From: DATCMH01 sp036563505 | Lineage (GTDB): Bacteria > Pseudomonadota > Alphaproteobacteria > Rhizobiales > Beijerinckiaceae | DNA length: 64,000 bases | Reading direction: 5' to 3' | Assembly: GCA_036563505.1 (NCBI GenBank) | Contig: DATCMH010000025.1 | Coordinates: 157,553 to 221,552, forward strand | In this document: piece after piece, positions 48,449 to 57,299 of the stretch | Position numbering within the stretch: position 1 is the first letter of the stretch | Layout: every line of letters begins with the position of its first letter | Made by a program: the position numbers and the translations under genes | The notes under the pieces: generated by a model | Database searches by the model: none | Told to the model about the DNA's origin: nothing | The model's input: the letters and a program-made list of their open reading frames with translations, nothing else

Positions 48449-49285
48449 CTACTTCCCGTTGCACAGGCCCTGCGCCGCGAGGCGGCGGTAGTCACGCGGG
48501 TCGCAGTCGGAGGCCATGAAGCGGCGCCAATCATCCTGGCTGCCGTAAAAGGCGTTGCGGTCAACGTCGCCGCGGATGCCGGGTACGCGGCCCGTCGTGG
48601 TCCACTGCCACATCATCCAGCGCCGGTTCTCGTAGCGCTCCTCGGGCTCGGCCGCGACGCTGCGCAGCCAGTAGGCGTAGTCGTTGAGCTCTCCCGTGAG
48701 CACGTCCTTGTGGAAGGTGATGTCGGTATAGATGATCGGGCGCTTGCCGGTATGCGCCTCCATTTCCCGCAGCATGACGCGGATCTTCTCCAGCGCCTGG
48801 GCCCGCGGCAGGGTCTTGGGGCAGGTCTTGGAATGACCGTTCCATTCGAGGTCGAGGACGGGCGGCAGCGCCTCTGGGTCGTTCGGAACGTTGCGCTTGA
48901 ACCAATCGGCCTGCTCATGGGCGGGGCGGCACCAGTAGACGAAGTGGTAGGCCCCGCGGGGGATGCCGGCCTGCTTGGCGCCGTACCAGTTCTCCAGGAA
49001 GCGCTCGTCGACGTGGTCGCCGCCTTCGGTCGCCTTGATGAAAGCGAAGCGGGTGCCGGCCTGGCGCGCGGCCGCCCAGTCGATCTTACCCTGCCATTTC
49101 GACACGTCGATGCCGTGCACGGGCAGATCGTGGGCCCGAGCGACCGCCGGATGAGGCTTGGCGTCGCTCTTCTCGGGGTAGTAGGTCGGCTTGGAGCAGG
49201 AGGCGAGGGCGAGGGCGGCTGCTGCGATCAGTCCCCACGGCGCGAGACGGGTCCGGGAGGGGCGGGGACGAGTCAGGGCGGGCAT
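48449..49285 (-). CDS. GH25 lysozyme-like lipoprotein
   Basis: A 278-aa glycoside hydrolase family 25 muramidase. A lipoprotein signal (LIAAAALALASC, lipobox LASC) anchors it to the envelope. Catalytic landmarks are HGIDVSKWQGKIDW near residue 58 (first Asp) and PVLDLEWNGH (D-x-E pair), plus the RPIIYTDITF strand. It would cut peptidoglycan in the periplasm. ATG 49285 is chosen as it directly starts the signal; ATG 49321 is possible. Convergent with the ModA-like gene. Confidence 0.9.
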   Translation of the reverse strand: MPALTRPRPSRTRLAPWGLIAAAALALASCSKPTYYPEKSDAKPHPAVARAHDLPVHGIDVSKWQGKIDWAAARQAGTRFAFIKATEGGDHVDERFLENWYGAKQAGIPRGAYHFVYWCRPAHEQADWFKRNVPNDPEALPPVLDLEWNGHSKTCPKTLPRAQALEKIRVMLREMEAHTGKRPIIYTDITFHKDVLTGELNDYAYWLRSVAAEPEERYENRRWMMWQWTTTGRVPGIRGDVDRNAFYGSQDDWRRFMASDCDPRDYRRLAAQGLCNGK

Positions 49286-49395
49286 CAGATACTCGTTACG
49301 CAACGACGTCGTCCGAGCCATGCCGCGAACCTGGTTAACATCGGCTTCACGGCACCGATCATCACCGCGCAAAACCGCATGGAACCAATCCCTTG

Positions 49396-50814
49396 TCATC
49401 CCAGGTGGAACCACAAAGTCGCGATGCCCAAGAAAGCGAAGAAGCCGACCACGTCGGTGATAGTGGTGACGAACGGGCCGGACGAGACGGCCGGATCGGC
49501 TCCGGACCGGTCGAGCGCGAGGGGGATGAGGATGCCGCCCATGGCGGCCGCGACCAGGGTGAAGACCATCGCCAGGCCGATCACGACGCCGAGCCCCGGG
49601 TTGCCGAACCAGATCGCGGCCACGCCGCCGGTGATCGCGGCGAAGGCAACGCCGTTGAGGAGTCCGACCAGGCCCTCGCGCACGATGACGCGGAGCATGT
49701 TCCACGAGCCGAGATCGCGGGTCGCGAGCGCGCGCACAGCAACCGTCATCGTCTGCGTCGCCGCGTTGCCGCCCTGGCTCGCGACGATCGGAGCCAGCAC
49801 GGCCAGAGCGACCATCTTCTCGAGCTGAGCCTCGAAGCCCTTGAGGACCGACGAGGCCAGGAAGGCCGTGGCGAGATTGATTAGGAGCCAGGTGAAGCGG
49901 CTGCGCGCGATGGTCCAGACCGTGTCGGAGAGCTCCTCATCGGGGGCGACGCCGCCGAGCGCCTTGATCTCCGCATCCGCCTCCTCCTCGATCACGTCGA
50001 CGATGCCGTCAACCATGAGCACGCCGACGAGGCGCCCGCCTTCGTCCACGACGGGCGCGGAGACGAGGTTGTAGCGCTCGAACAGGCGAGCGACGTCCTC
50101 CCGCGGTTCGCCAGCCTCGACGCGCTCCACGTCATCGTTCATCACGTCGCCGATCACGACCGGGCGCTTCGAACGCAGCAGGCGGTCGAGAGGCACGGAG
50201 CCGAGGAGCCGCGCGCCGGGGTCGATGACGAAGATCTCGTAGAAGGTTTCGGGCAGGTCGGGCGTTTCGCGCATGTAGTCGATGGTCTGCCCCACCGTCC
50301 AAAAGGGCGGCACGGCGATGAACTCGGTCTGCATGCGCCGCCCGGCCGAGTCCTCCGGGTAGTCGAGGGAGCGCTGAAGCGCGACGCGCTCCATGGCCGG
50401 CAGCCGGTCGAGGATCTCCGCCTTGTCCGCCGGGTCGAGGTCTTCGAGGATGTAGACCGCGTCGTCGGAATCGATCTCGCGGACGCCCTCCGCGACCGTG
50501 GCGCTCTCGAGTTCCTCAAGGATCTCTTCGCGGACGGCGTCGTCGACCTCGGTCAGGGCCGTGAAGTCGAACTCGCGGCCGAGCAGCTCGATGAGCCGGG
50601 GCCGCTCGTCGGGCGAGAGCGCCTCGAGGAGGTCGCCGAGGTCGGCGGCGTGCAGGTCTTCCGTGAGCGCGCAGGCGCGGGCGACGTCGCCAGCCGCGAC
50701 CGCGTCCGAAAGGGCGGCGATGAAGGCGGGGTTGAGGTCGCCCTCCTCGTCGCGGGGCGCGGGGAGGGGAGCCTCGTTCGCCGCGCGCGGCGCCTGGCTG
50801 TCGACGTCGAGCAT
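49396..50814 (-). CDS. mgtE: Magnesium transporter MgtE
   Basis: A 472-aa Mg2+ channel/transporter. It has an N-terminal helical MgtE_N domain (SPDERPRLIELLGREFDFTA), two CBS domains at about 165-290 (MQTEFIAVPPFWTVGQTIDY; VVIGDVMNDDVERVEAGEP), a plug helix, and five membrane helices with the pore motif APIVASQGGNAATQT. The acidic linker (VIEEEADAEI) acts as a Mg2+ sensor in the family. ATG 50814; codons further upstream are not conserved. Confidence 0.96.
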   Translation of the reverse strand: MLDVDSQAPRAANEAPLPAPRDEEGDLNPAFIAALSDAVAAGDVARACALTEDLHAADLGDLLEALSPDERPRLIELLGREFDFTALTEVDDAVREEILEELESATVAEGVREIDSDDAVYILEDLDPADKAEILDRLPAMERVALQRSLDYPEDSAGRRMQTEFIAVPPFWTVGQTIDYMRETPDLPETFYEIFVIDPGARLLGSVPLDRLLRSKRPVVIGDVMNDDVERVEAGEPREDVARLFERYNLVSAPVVDEGGRLVGVLMVDGIVDVIEEEADAEIKALGGVAPDEELSDTVWTIARSRFTWLLINLATAFLASSVLKGFEAQLEKMVALAVLAPIVASQGGNAATQTMTVAVRALATRDLGSWNMLRVIVREGLVGLLNGVAFAAITGGVAAIWFGNPGLGVVIGLAMVFTLVAAAMGGILIPLALDRSGADPAVSSGPFVTTITDVVGFFAFLGIATLWFHLG

Positions 50815-50932
50815 CGGCGCGGTCCCCCTGCCATCGGCGTTCTTCGAGGCTGCGGGCGTTGTAGGGAGCCGCTCTCTTGATGACAATCCGGCGGGCCGGT
50901 TCGACCGAACGCCCGGACAGGACATTCAGCGC

Positions 50933-51373
50933 ATGATCCCGCTCTATACCATCGGCTACGAAGGCTCGGACCCGGATCGCCTCGTGGCGGCGCTGCGCCG
51001 CTCCGGCGTCGCGGTGCTCGCCGACGTGCGCGCGGTCGCCAATTCGCGCAAGCGCGGCTTCTCCAAGGGAGCGCTCCGCGAGCGTTTGCTCACCGAGGGC
51101 CTCGGCTACGAGCACTTCATCGCGCTCGGAACGCCCAAAGCCGGGCGCGAGGCGGCGCGGGCGGGAGACGCGGAGGGCTTGCGGCGGGTCTATGCCGAGC
51201 AGCTCGCCACCGAGGCGGCCGTCGATGCGCTCAGTGCGTTGCGCGACCTAGCGGCCCGGCAGCCGATCTGCCTGTTCTGCTTCGAGCGGGACCCGCGGTT
51301 CTGCCATCGCCGGCTTCTCGCCGAGCGTCTCGCGCCAATGGGCTTCGAGGCCGTCGACCTCGACGCGGTTTGA
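50933..51373 (+). CDS. DUF488 family protein
   Basis: A 146-aa cytoplasmic protein. YTIGYEGSDPDRLVAALRRS, LADVRAVANSRKRGFSKGAL and the C-terminal CLFCFERDPRFCHRRLLAER, with a Cys-x2-Cys and CHR motif, are diagnostic of DUF488, whose biochemical function is unknown. It is divergent from mgtE, 118 bases apart. The codon choice and composition are like the neighbours, so there is no sign of transfer. Confidence 0.9.
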   Translation: MIPLYTIGYEGSDPDRLVAALRRSGVAVLADVRAVANSRKRGFSKGALRERLLTEGLGYEHFIALGTPKAGREAARAGDAEGLRRVYAEQLATEAAVDALSALRDLAARQPICLFCFERDPRFCHRRLLAERLAPMGFEAVDLDAV

Positions 51374-51410
51374 GCAACACGCGGTTCCAAGCCAGGGAGT
51401 TGAGGGCCAA

Positions 51411-51443
51411 GAAAAAAGCCGATCCTGCTGGTCAGGACCGGCT
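51411..51443 (-). terminator. Terminator after tRNA-Leu(GAG)
   Basis: An 11-bp stem with one mismatch, AGCCGATCCTG (51417-51427) / CAGGACCGGCT (51433-51443), with a 5-base loop, followed on the minus strand by a run of six T's. Confidence 0.88.
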
Positions 51444-51471
51444 CCGATCGCCTCTATCGTCCTACGATAGA

Positions 51472-51556
51472 TGGTGCGGCCGAGAGGACTCGAACCTCCA
51501 CTGGTTGCCCAACTAGCACCTCAAGCTAGCGCGTCTACCAATTCCGCCACGGCCGC
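51472..51556 (-). tRNA. tRNA-Leu (anticodon GAG)
   Basis: An 85-base class II tRNA read on the minus strand: acceptor GCGGCCG/CGGCCGC, anticodon arm CTAGC-TTGAGGT-GCTAG (anticodon GAG, reads CUC), a long variable arm, T-arm GGAGGTTCGAGTCCTCT, and an encoded CCA. A terminator follows 28 bases downstream. Confidence 0.97.
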
Positions 51557-51651
51557 GGTCGCCGTCCGGGATGCTTCAAGCGCCCGGGGCGGCGGAGCGT
51601 GTAACAGATCGATTCCGGGGCCACAAGCCTCATCGCTCGGGCCAGGTGGAG

Positions 51652-51933
51652 TTAGATTTCGGCCGCGGCGACGTGGGCGATGGCGCCGTCGCCCACCGTC
51701 ACGCCCGGCTTGCGCACGATCTCCGGCTTGCGGATCATCTCGGTGATCTCGACCGCGATGCGAGTGCCCGTCACCACCACGTGCCCGCGGGCGATCGGGT
51801 GGTCATTGGCCAGGATCTCGACCATATCCGTCTGATCGGAGGTCAATTCGACCACCGCGCCGCGGCCCATGCGCAGGAGCATGTGGATGGGCATCCGGCT
51901 GCGGCCGAGGACGACCGTGAGGCCGACAGTCAT
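51652..51933 (-). CDS. FliN/FliM C-terminal-domain (SpoA) protein, orphan
   Basis: A 93-aa protein consisting of one SpoA domain: TVVLGRSRMPIHMLLRMGRG, AVVELTSDQTDMVEILANDH and HVVVTGTRIAVEITEM match the FliN surface-antigen fold of the flagellar switch. No flagellar or type III secretion gene is nearby. The homologous region seems to extend slightly upstream (SLSKIE), so the true start may be a rare codon before ATG 51933. It is divergent from lipB, 43 bases apart. It may be a solitary switch component or have a non-flagellar role. Confidence 0.8.
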   Translation of the reverse strand: MTVGLTVVLGRSRMPIHMLLRMGRGAVVELTSDQTDMVEILANDHPIARGHVVVTGTRIAVEITEMIRKPEIVRKPGVTVGDGAIAHVAAAEI

Positions 51934-51976
51934 GGTTTCGATCTTGGACAGGGACGGGCTCCGAAGGAGAGCAAGG

Positions 51977-52726
51977 GTGAGTGAAACCGCGGAGCCATTG
52001 ATCGCGGAACAGGGTGAACCATTGGTAAACGGGCGCGGCCGCATCGCCGACGGCTTCCATCCCGCCCCGGGCTCGCCCCCGGTGGAGTGGCGCATCGCGG
52101 AAGGGTTGACGCCGTACGACGAGGCCGTCGCCGTTATGGAGGCGCGCGCGGCCGCGATCGCGGCCGGAGACGCTCCCGAGCTCGCCTGGCTCGTCGAACA
52201 CCCGCCGCTTTACACGGCCGGCACCTCCGCGCGCGACGAGGACCTCCTGGAGCCGGCGCGCTTCCCCGTCCACCGCACGGGGCGGGGCGGACAATTCACC
52301 TATCACGGCCCGGGCCAGCGCGTGGCCTACGTCATGCTGGACCTCAACCGCCGCAAGCCGGATCTGCGCGCCTACGTGGCCGCGCTCGAGGCCTGGCTGA
52401 TCGGCACCCTCGACCAGTTCAACATCCGCGGCGAGCGGCGCGAGGACCGGGTCGGGGTCTGGGTCCGCCGGCCCGACAAGGGGCTCGAGGCCGAGGACAA
52501 GATCGCTGCCATCGGCATCCGGGTACGGCGCTGGGTAACCTTTCACGGGGTGAGCCTCAATGTCGAGCCGGACCTGTCGCATTTTTCCGGCATCGTGCCC
52601 TGCGGCGTGCGCCAAAACGGCGTTACCAGTCTCGTCGATCTGGGACGGCCGGTGACCATGCCAGAGGTCGACTCGGTTCTGCGGGCGCAGTTCGAGCGGG
52701 TGTTCGGACCGACGCTTGCCGCTTAG
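51977..52726 (+). CDS. lipB: Octanoyl-[acyl-carrier-protein]:protein N-octanoyltransferase LipB
   Basis: It transfers octanoyl from ACP to lipoyl domains, the first step of lipoate synthesis. The 249-aa protein has TGRGGQFTYHGPGQRVAYVM, the Lys-containing EDKIAAIGIRVRRWVTFHG and the catalytic Cys in GIVPCGVRQNGVTSL. The start is GTG 51977, with AAGGAG and CAAGG just upstream; earlier residues are not LipB-like. mccB follows after 68 bases and may be co-transcribed. Confidence 0.95.
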   Translation: MSETAEPLIAEQGEPLVNGRGRIADGFHPAPGSPPVEWRIAEGLTPYDEAVAVMEARAAAIAAGDAPELAWLVEHPPLYTAGTSARDEDLLEPARFPVHRTGRGGQFTYHGPGQRVAYVMLDLNRRKPDLRAYVAALEAWLIGTLDQFNIRGERREDRVGVWVRRPDKGLEAEDKIAAIGIRVRRWVTFHGVSLNVEPDLSHFSGIVPCGVRQNGVTSLVDLGRPVTMPEVDSVLRAQFERVFGPTLAA

Positions 52727-52794
52727 GCCCCGCATTGCTCCGCCCCGGCGCGCAGGATAAAGCGCAGCTCACGAGCATAGGGCAGGGGACACGC

Positions 52795-54402
52795 GTGCCG
52801 GTCATCCCATCGACGATCGATCTCAAGTCGGATTCGGCCCGGACGAACCGCGAGGCCTGGGCAGCGCTCGCCCGGGAGTTGCAAGTTCAGCGCGAGACCG
52901 TCGCGGCGGGCGGGCCGGCCCGGGCCAGGGAGCGGCACCTCGCCCGCGGCAAGCTCCTGCCGCGCGAGCGCGTCACGCGCCTCCTCGACCCGGGCGCGCC
53001 CTTTCTCGAACTCGGAGCGCTCGCCGCGCAGGGCATGTACGAGGACGCGATCCACGCGGCCGGCATCATCACCGGCATCGGCCGCGTGTCGGGCCGCGAG
53101 GTGATGATCGTCTGCAACGATTCCACCATCAAGGGCGGCACCTACTACCCGATGACGGTGAAGAAGCACCTCCGCGCCCAGGAGGTCGCGCGGGAGAACC
53201 GGCTTCCTTGCATCTACCTCGTCGATTCGGGCGGCGCGAACCTGCCGCACCAGACGGAGGTCTTCCCCGACCGCGAGCATTTCGGGCGCATCTTCTACAA
53301 TCAGGCCACGCTCTCGTCCCTCGGCATCCCGCAGATCGCCTGCGTCATGGGCTCGTGCACCGCGGGCGGCGCCTATGTTCCGGCCATGTCCGACGAGACC
53401 GTCATCGTACGCCGCCAGGGCACGATCTTCCTCGGCGGCCCGCCGCTGGTGAAGGCCGCCACCGGCGAGGTGGTGTCGGCCGAGGATCTCGGCGGCGCCG
53501 ACGTTCACGCCCGGCAATCCGGTGTCGCTGACCATTACGCCACGGACGACGTCCACGCGCTCGCCATCGTGCGCCGGATCGTGGGGACCCTGAACACCAC
53601 GAAGTCCGTCGACATCGACCTTGCCGACCCCATCGAGCCGGCCTACGACGCGTCCGATCTCGACGCCCTCGTCCCGACCGACCTCAAGAAGCAGTACGAC
53701 ATCCGCGAAGTCATTGCGCGCCTCGTCGACGGCTCGGAGTTCGACGAGTTCAAGCGCCTTTACGGCACGACGCTGGTCACCGGCTTCGCCCGGATCTGGG
53801 GCATTCCCGTCGGCATCATCGCCAACAACGGCATCCTGTTCTCGGAGAGCGCTCAGAAAGGTGCGCACTTCATCGAGCTGTGCTGCCAGCGGCGCATCCC
53901 GCTGCTTTTCCTGCAAAATATTTCGGGCTTCATGGTCGGCCGGCAATACGAGGCCGGAGGCATCGCCAAGGACGGGGCGAAGCTCGTGACGGCGGTGGCC
54001 TGCGCTCAGGTGCCGAAGGTGACGGTGCTCGTCGGCGGCTCCTTCGGCGCCGGCAATTACGGCATGTGCGGCCGGGCCTACTCGCCGCGCTTCCTCTTCA
54101 CCTGGCCGAACTCCCGCATCTCCGTGATGGGCGGCGAACAGGCTGCCTCCGTGCTCGCCACCGTGCGACGCGACAACCTCGAGGCGGACGGCAAGGCTTG
54201 GAGCAACGAGGACGAAGAGGGGTTCAAGGCTCCGATCCGCGCCAAGTACGAGGAGGAGGGCTCACCCTACTACGCCACCGCCCGGCTGTGGGACGACGGC
54301 ATCATCCTGCCGTCCGAGACCCGCCGGGTGCTGGGCCTCGCCTTCTCGGCGACGCTGAACGCGCCCGTGCCCAAGACCACGTTCGGCGTTTTCCGGATGT
54401 AG
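52795..54402 (+). CDS. mccB: Methylcrotonoyl-CoA carboxylase beta subunit (carboxyltransferase)
   Basis: It moves CO2 from biotin to 3-methylcrotonyl-CoA in leucine degradation. The 535-aa product has crotonase-like N and C halves: CIYLVDSGGANLPHQTEVFP, VMGSCTAGGAYVPAMSDE and LLFLQNISGFMVGRQYEAGG are typical of MccB, as is the C-terminus LNAPVPKTTFGVFRM. GTG 52795 follows AGGGGAC and gives the exact family length. The alpha subunit is not present; pccA at 31767 is of the propionyl type. Confidence 0.94.
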   Translation: MPVIPSTIDLKSDSARTNREAWAALARELQVQRETVAAGGPARARERHLARGKLLPRERVTRLLDPGAPFLELGALAAQGMYEDAIHAAGIITGIGRVSGREVMIVCNDSTIKGGTYYPMTVKKHLRAQEVARENRLPCIYLVDSGGANLPHQTEVFPDREHFGRIFYNQATLSSLGIPQIACVMGSCTAGGAYVPAMSDETVIVRRQGTIFLGGPPLVKAATGEVVSAEDLGGADVHARQSGVADHYATDDVHALAIVRRIVGTLNTTKSVDIDLADPIEPAYDASDLDALVPTDLKKQYDIREVIARLVDGSEFDEFKRLYGTTLVTGFARIWGIPVGIIANNGILFSESAQKGAHFIELCCQRRIPLLFLQNISGFMVGRQYEAGGIAKDGAKLVTAVACAQVPKVTVLVGGSFGAGNYGMCGRAYSPRFLFTWPNSRISVMGGEQAASVLATVRRDNLEADGKAWSNEDEEGFKAPIRAKYEEEGSPYYATARLWDDGIILPSETRRVLGLAFSATLNAPVPKTTFGVFRM

Positions 54403-54463
54403 CTCGCGACAAGTCGGCCCCGAAGGGGTTAAGCTGCGGCATTGCCGTATCGAGACCCTTTCC

Positions 54464-55294
54464 ATGGCCGGCCGCGACCTCATCACCGCGCTGCGCGAGG
54501 GCTACGCCGCCGAGATCATCAAGGCCGGCTGGGTGACCGACCCGCGCATCGAGCGCGCCTTCGCGACGATCCCGCGCGAGGCGTTCCTGCCGCCCCCGCC
54601 CTGGACGATCTTTCCTCCGGGCGCCTGGATGAAGCGGACCACCGCCGACCCCTCGGACCTCTACGCCGACGTGCTCGTGGTGCTCGACGCCGCGCGCGGT
54701 GTGAACAACGGCCAGCCGTCGCTCCACGCCGCCTGGCTCGCGGCGGTCGACCCGAAGCCGGGCGAGACCGCGATCCATGTCGGGGCGGGGAGCGGCTACT
54801 ACACGGCGATCCTGAGCTTTCTCGTCCTGCCCGACGGCGCGGTGCACGCCTACGAGATCGACCCCTGGCTCGCCGACCTCGCCGCGCGGGCGCTTGGTCC
54901 CTGCGAGCACGTCTCGGTCCATCCCGTCACGGCGCTCGGAGGCCCGTTGCCGCCGGCAGACGTGATCTACGTCAACGCGGGGCTCTCCGCCCCCGACGCG
55001 GCCTGGCTCGAGGCGCTGCAGCCGGGCGGGCGGCTGATCATGCCCTGGCAGCCCGTCGCGCCCGGCGGCGTCACGCTGAAGCTGTCCCGCGTCGATAGCG
55101 GCTTCCGCGCTGAGCCATCAACGGCCGTCGGCTTCGTGGATTGCGTCGGCGTGACGTCGGCCCAGGCTGGTCCGCCCCCGCGCCCCGATGCTGTTGAGAA
55201 CACCCGTTCCGCTTGGCTTGTTCGGCAGCGGGCGCCCGACGACACGGCGACTGCCGTCTATGGCGAGGTATGGTTCTCCTCCGATCCCGTGTGA
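54464..55294 (+). CDS. PCMT-like SAM-dependent methyltransferase
   Basis: A 276-aa protein of the protein-L-isoaspartate O-methyltransferase fold. ERAFATIPREAFLPP is the usual N-terminal block, NGQPSLHAAWLAA replaces the ISQP motif, and IHVGAGSGYYTAILSFLV is SAM motif I. The sequence is diverged and has a longer C-terminus, so a true protein-repair role is uncertain. It lies 88 bases upstream of arsS on the same strand; whether it belongs to that cluster is not known. Confidence 0.8.
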   Translation: MAGRDLITALREGYAAEIIKAGWVTDPRIERAFATIPREAFLPPPPWTIFPPGAWMKRTTADPSDLYADVLVVLDAARGVNNGQPSLHAAWLAAVDPKPGETAIHVGAGSGYYTAILSFLVLPDGAVHAYEIDPWLADLAARALGPCEHVSVHPVTALGGPLPPADVIYVNAGLSAPDAAWLEALQPGGRLIMPWQPVAPGGVTLKLSRVDSGFRAEPSTAVGFVDCVGVTSAQAGPPPRPDAVENTRSAWLVRQRAPDDTATAVYGEVWFSSDPV

Positions 55295-55382
55295 CCCAAC
55301 GCCGCCGCGCTGTGACGGGAACGTGACTTCCCGCGTCGCCGTCCTGCCCTAACCTCTGGTCAGCGAGGAGCTCTCCCCACCC

Positions 55383-56351
55383 ATGCACGACACGCTGCCC
55401 CTGCTCGACGCGATCCCGTTTCCAGCGCTCGCCCGCGGGCGGCTCACGACGCTTCAGGTCAATCTCGGCTATCGCTGTAACCAGTCCTGTCTGCACTGCC
55501 ACGTCAATGCGGGGCCGAACCGCACGGAGGCCATGAGCCCGGAGCTCGTCGATCTCGTGATCGAGGTGCTGGAACGCCGCGCGATCACCACCCTGGATGT
55601 CACGGGCGGAGCGCCGGAGCTGCATCCCGACTTTCGCCGCCTCGTCGCGGCGGCCCGGGACCGGGGCGTCAAGGTCATGGACCGCTGCAATCTCACGATT
55701 CTCCTGGAGGACGGTTTCGAGGACCTGGCCGACTTTCTCGCGGCGCATCAGGTCGAGGTCGTCGCCTCGCTGCCCTGTTATCTCGAAGAGAACGTCGACA
55801 AGCAGCGCGGCAAGGGCGTGTTCGAGCGGAGCCTCGAGGGCCTTCGTCGTCTCAACGCTGTGGGCTACGGCGACCCGCGGACGGGGCTGTCCCTCAACCT
55901 TGTTTACAACCCCCAAGGGCCGAGCCTGCCGCCGAACCAGGTTGCGCTCGAGGCCGATTACAAGCGTATCCTGGCGGAGCGCTACGGGCTGCGCTTCGAC
56001 GCTCTCTACGCGCTGGCCAACATGCCGATTCAGCGCTTCGGCTCGACGCTCATCTCGAAGCGCCAGTTCGACGGCTACATGGAGCTCCTGCGCGGTGCCC
56101 ACCGCGAGGAGAACCTGCCCGGCGTGATGTGCCGCAGCCTCGTCAGCGTCGACTACGACGGCTACCTGCACGATTGCGACTTCAACCAGATGCTGAAGCT
56201 GCCCCTGGGCGGGGAGGGCCGACCGCACCTCTCGGATCTCCTCGACGATGACCTCGAGGGCCGCTCGATCCGGGTCGCGGGTCACTGCTTCGGCTGCACG
56301 GCGGGGCAGGGATCGAGCTGCGGCGGCGCCCTGAAAGAGGCGGCCGAGTGA
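55383..56351 (+). CDS. arsS: Arsenosugar biosynthesis radical SAM protein ArsS-like
   Basis: A 322-aa radical SAM enzyme. The 4Fe-4S Cys are in GYRCNQSCLHCHVNAGP (C-x3-C-x2-C). The C-terminal DUF3641 half has CRSLVSVDYDGYLHDCDFN and ends with the Cys-rich HCFGCTAGQGSSCGGA, the site where relatives carry selenocysteine; this was called the 'rSAM/selenodomain' family. ArsS attaches an adenosyl group from SAM to dimethylarsenite in arsenosugar synthesis. It starts a four-gene string with overlapping or 5-base junctions. An ArsM methyltransferase is not in the window. Confidence 0.92.
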   Translation: MHDTLPLLDAIPFPALARGRLTTLQVNLGYRCNQSCLHCHVNAGPNRTEAMSPELVDLVIEVLERRAITTLDVTGGAPELHPDFRRLVAAARDRGVKVMDRCNLTILLEDGFEDLADFLAAHQVEVVASLPCYLEENVDKQRGKGVFERSLEGLRRLNAVGYGDPRTGLSLNLVYNPQGPSLPPNQVALEADYKRILAERYGLRFDALYALANMPIQRFGSTLISKRQFDGYMELLRGAHREENLPGVMCRSLVSVDYDGYLHDCDFNQMLKLPLGGEGRPHLSDLLDDDLEGRSIRVAGHCFGCTAGQGSSCGGALKEAAE

Positions 56352-57295
56352 CGGCGCTCTCCGGCGCGCCGCGGCCCGGGCGGGTCTGCCCCCTCGACTA
56401 CGCTTACGCGCCGTCCGTCTTCGCGCGCCGGGCGGAGCTCATAGCGCCCGCGCTCTACGTCGCCGGCGGGCTCTACGGGAACCTGCCGGCCATCGAGGCG
56501 GCCGCCGCGATGGTAGCGGCGGAGCCCGGGGCAATTCTCATCGTCAACGGCGACGCGCACTGGTTCGATGCCGAGCCGGCTTGGTTCGCGGCCGTCGAGC
56601 GGACGCTCGCGCCGCACGTCGCGATCCGCGGCAACGTCGAGAGCGAAATCGCGCGCGGTGTCGGGGAAGCCGGATGCGGCTGCGCCTATCCCGACCACGT
56701 CGACGACGGCACCGTCGAGCGCTCGAACGCCATCCTGGCCCGGCTCGCGGGCTGTGCCTCGGACGCGGCCCGGACGCGGTTTGCAGGGCTGCCGATGCAC
56801 CTCGTCGCCGCGGTCGGGCCCGCCCGAATCGGCATCGTCCACGGGGATGCGACTTCTCTTGCCGGCTGGCGGTTTGACCGCGCGGCGCTCGACGACCCGC
56901 GTGCCCGCGATTGGCTCGCCGGCGTCCGCGCGGCGAGCGGGATCGACGTCTTCGCCTCGACGCATACCTGCGCGCCGGCCCTGCGGCGCATCGTGACGAC
57001 CGAGGGCGCAATGGCCATCGCCAACAATGGCGCGGCGGGCATGCCCAACGCCCGCGGCACGCGGTTCGGGCTCGTCACCCGCATCGGCGTCGCACCTTCG
57101 CCCGTCCCGCCGCTCTACGGGCTGACCACGGCGGGCGTCCACGTCGACGCCTTGCCGCTCCGTTACGACCACGCCCGGTTCCTCGAATCCTTCGACGCGG
57201 CCTGGCCGGAAGGCTCGCCAGCCGCGATCTCGTACCGGTCGCGGATGGTGGACGGGCCGGCGATGACGTTCGACCTGGCGGCACCGCCGGCCTGA
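56348..57295 (+). CDS. Metallophosphoesterase-like protein with degraded metal site
   Basis: A 315-aa protein overlapping arsS by four bases (ATGA). The layout is that of calcineurin-like phosphoesterases: strand-loop VAGGLYGNLPAIEA (39-52), VNGDAHWFD (66-74), AIRGNVESE (92-100), GIVHGDATS (162-170) and VFASTHTCAP (201-210). Yet D-x-H of motif I is G40-G41-L42-Y43 and the GNH motif reads G95-N96-V97, so most metal ligands are missing while GD and two His remain. It may bind a phosphorylated arsenic-sugar intermediate without hydrolysing it; this is speculation. It is not a named family to me. Confidence 0.7.
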   Translation: MTALSGAPRPGRVCPLDYAYAPSVFARRAELIAPALYVAGGLYGNLPAIEAAAAMVAAEPGAILIVNGDAHWFDAEPAWFAAVERTLAPHVAIRGNVESEIARGVGEAGCGCAYPDHVDDGTVERSNAILARLAGCASDAARTRFAGLPMHLVAAVGPARIGIVHGDATSLAGWRFDRAALDDPRARDWLAGVRAASGIDVFASTHTCAPALRRIVTTEGAMAIANNGAAGMPNARGTRFGLVTRIGVAPSPVPPLYGLTTAGVHVDALPLRYDHARFLESFDAAWPEGSPAAISYRSRMVDGPAMTFDLAAPPA

Positions 57296-57299
57296 CCGC

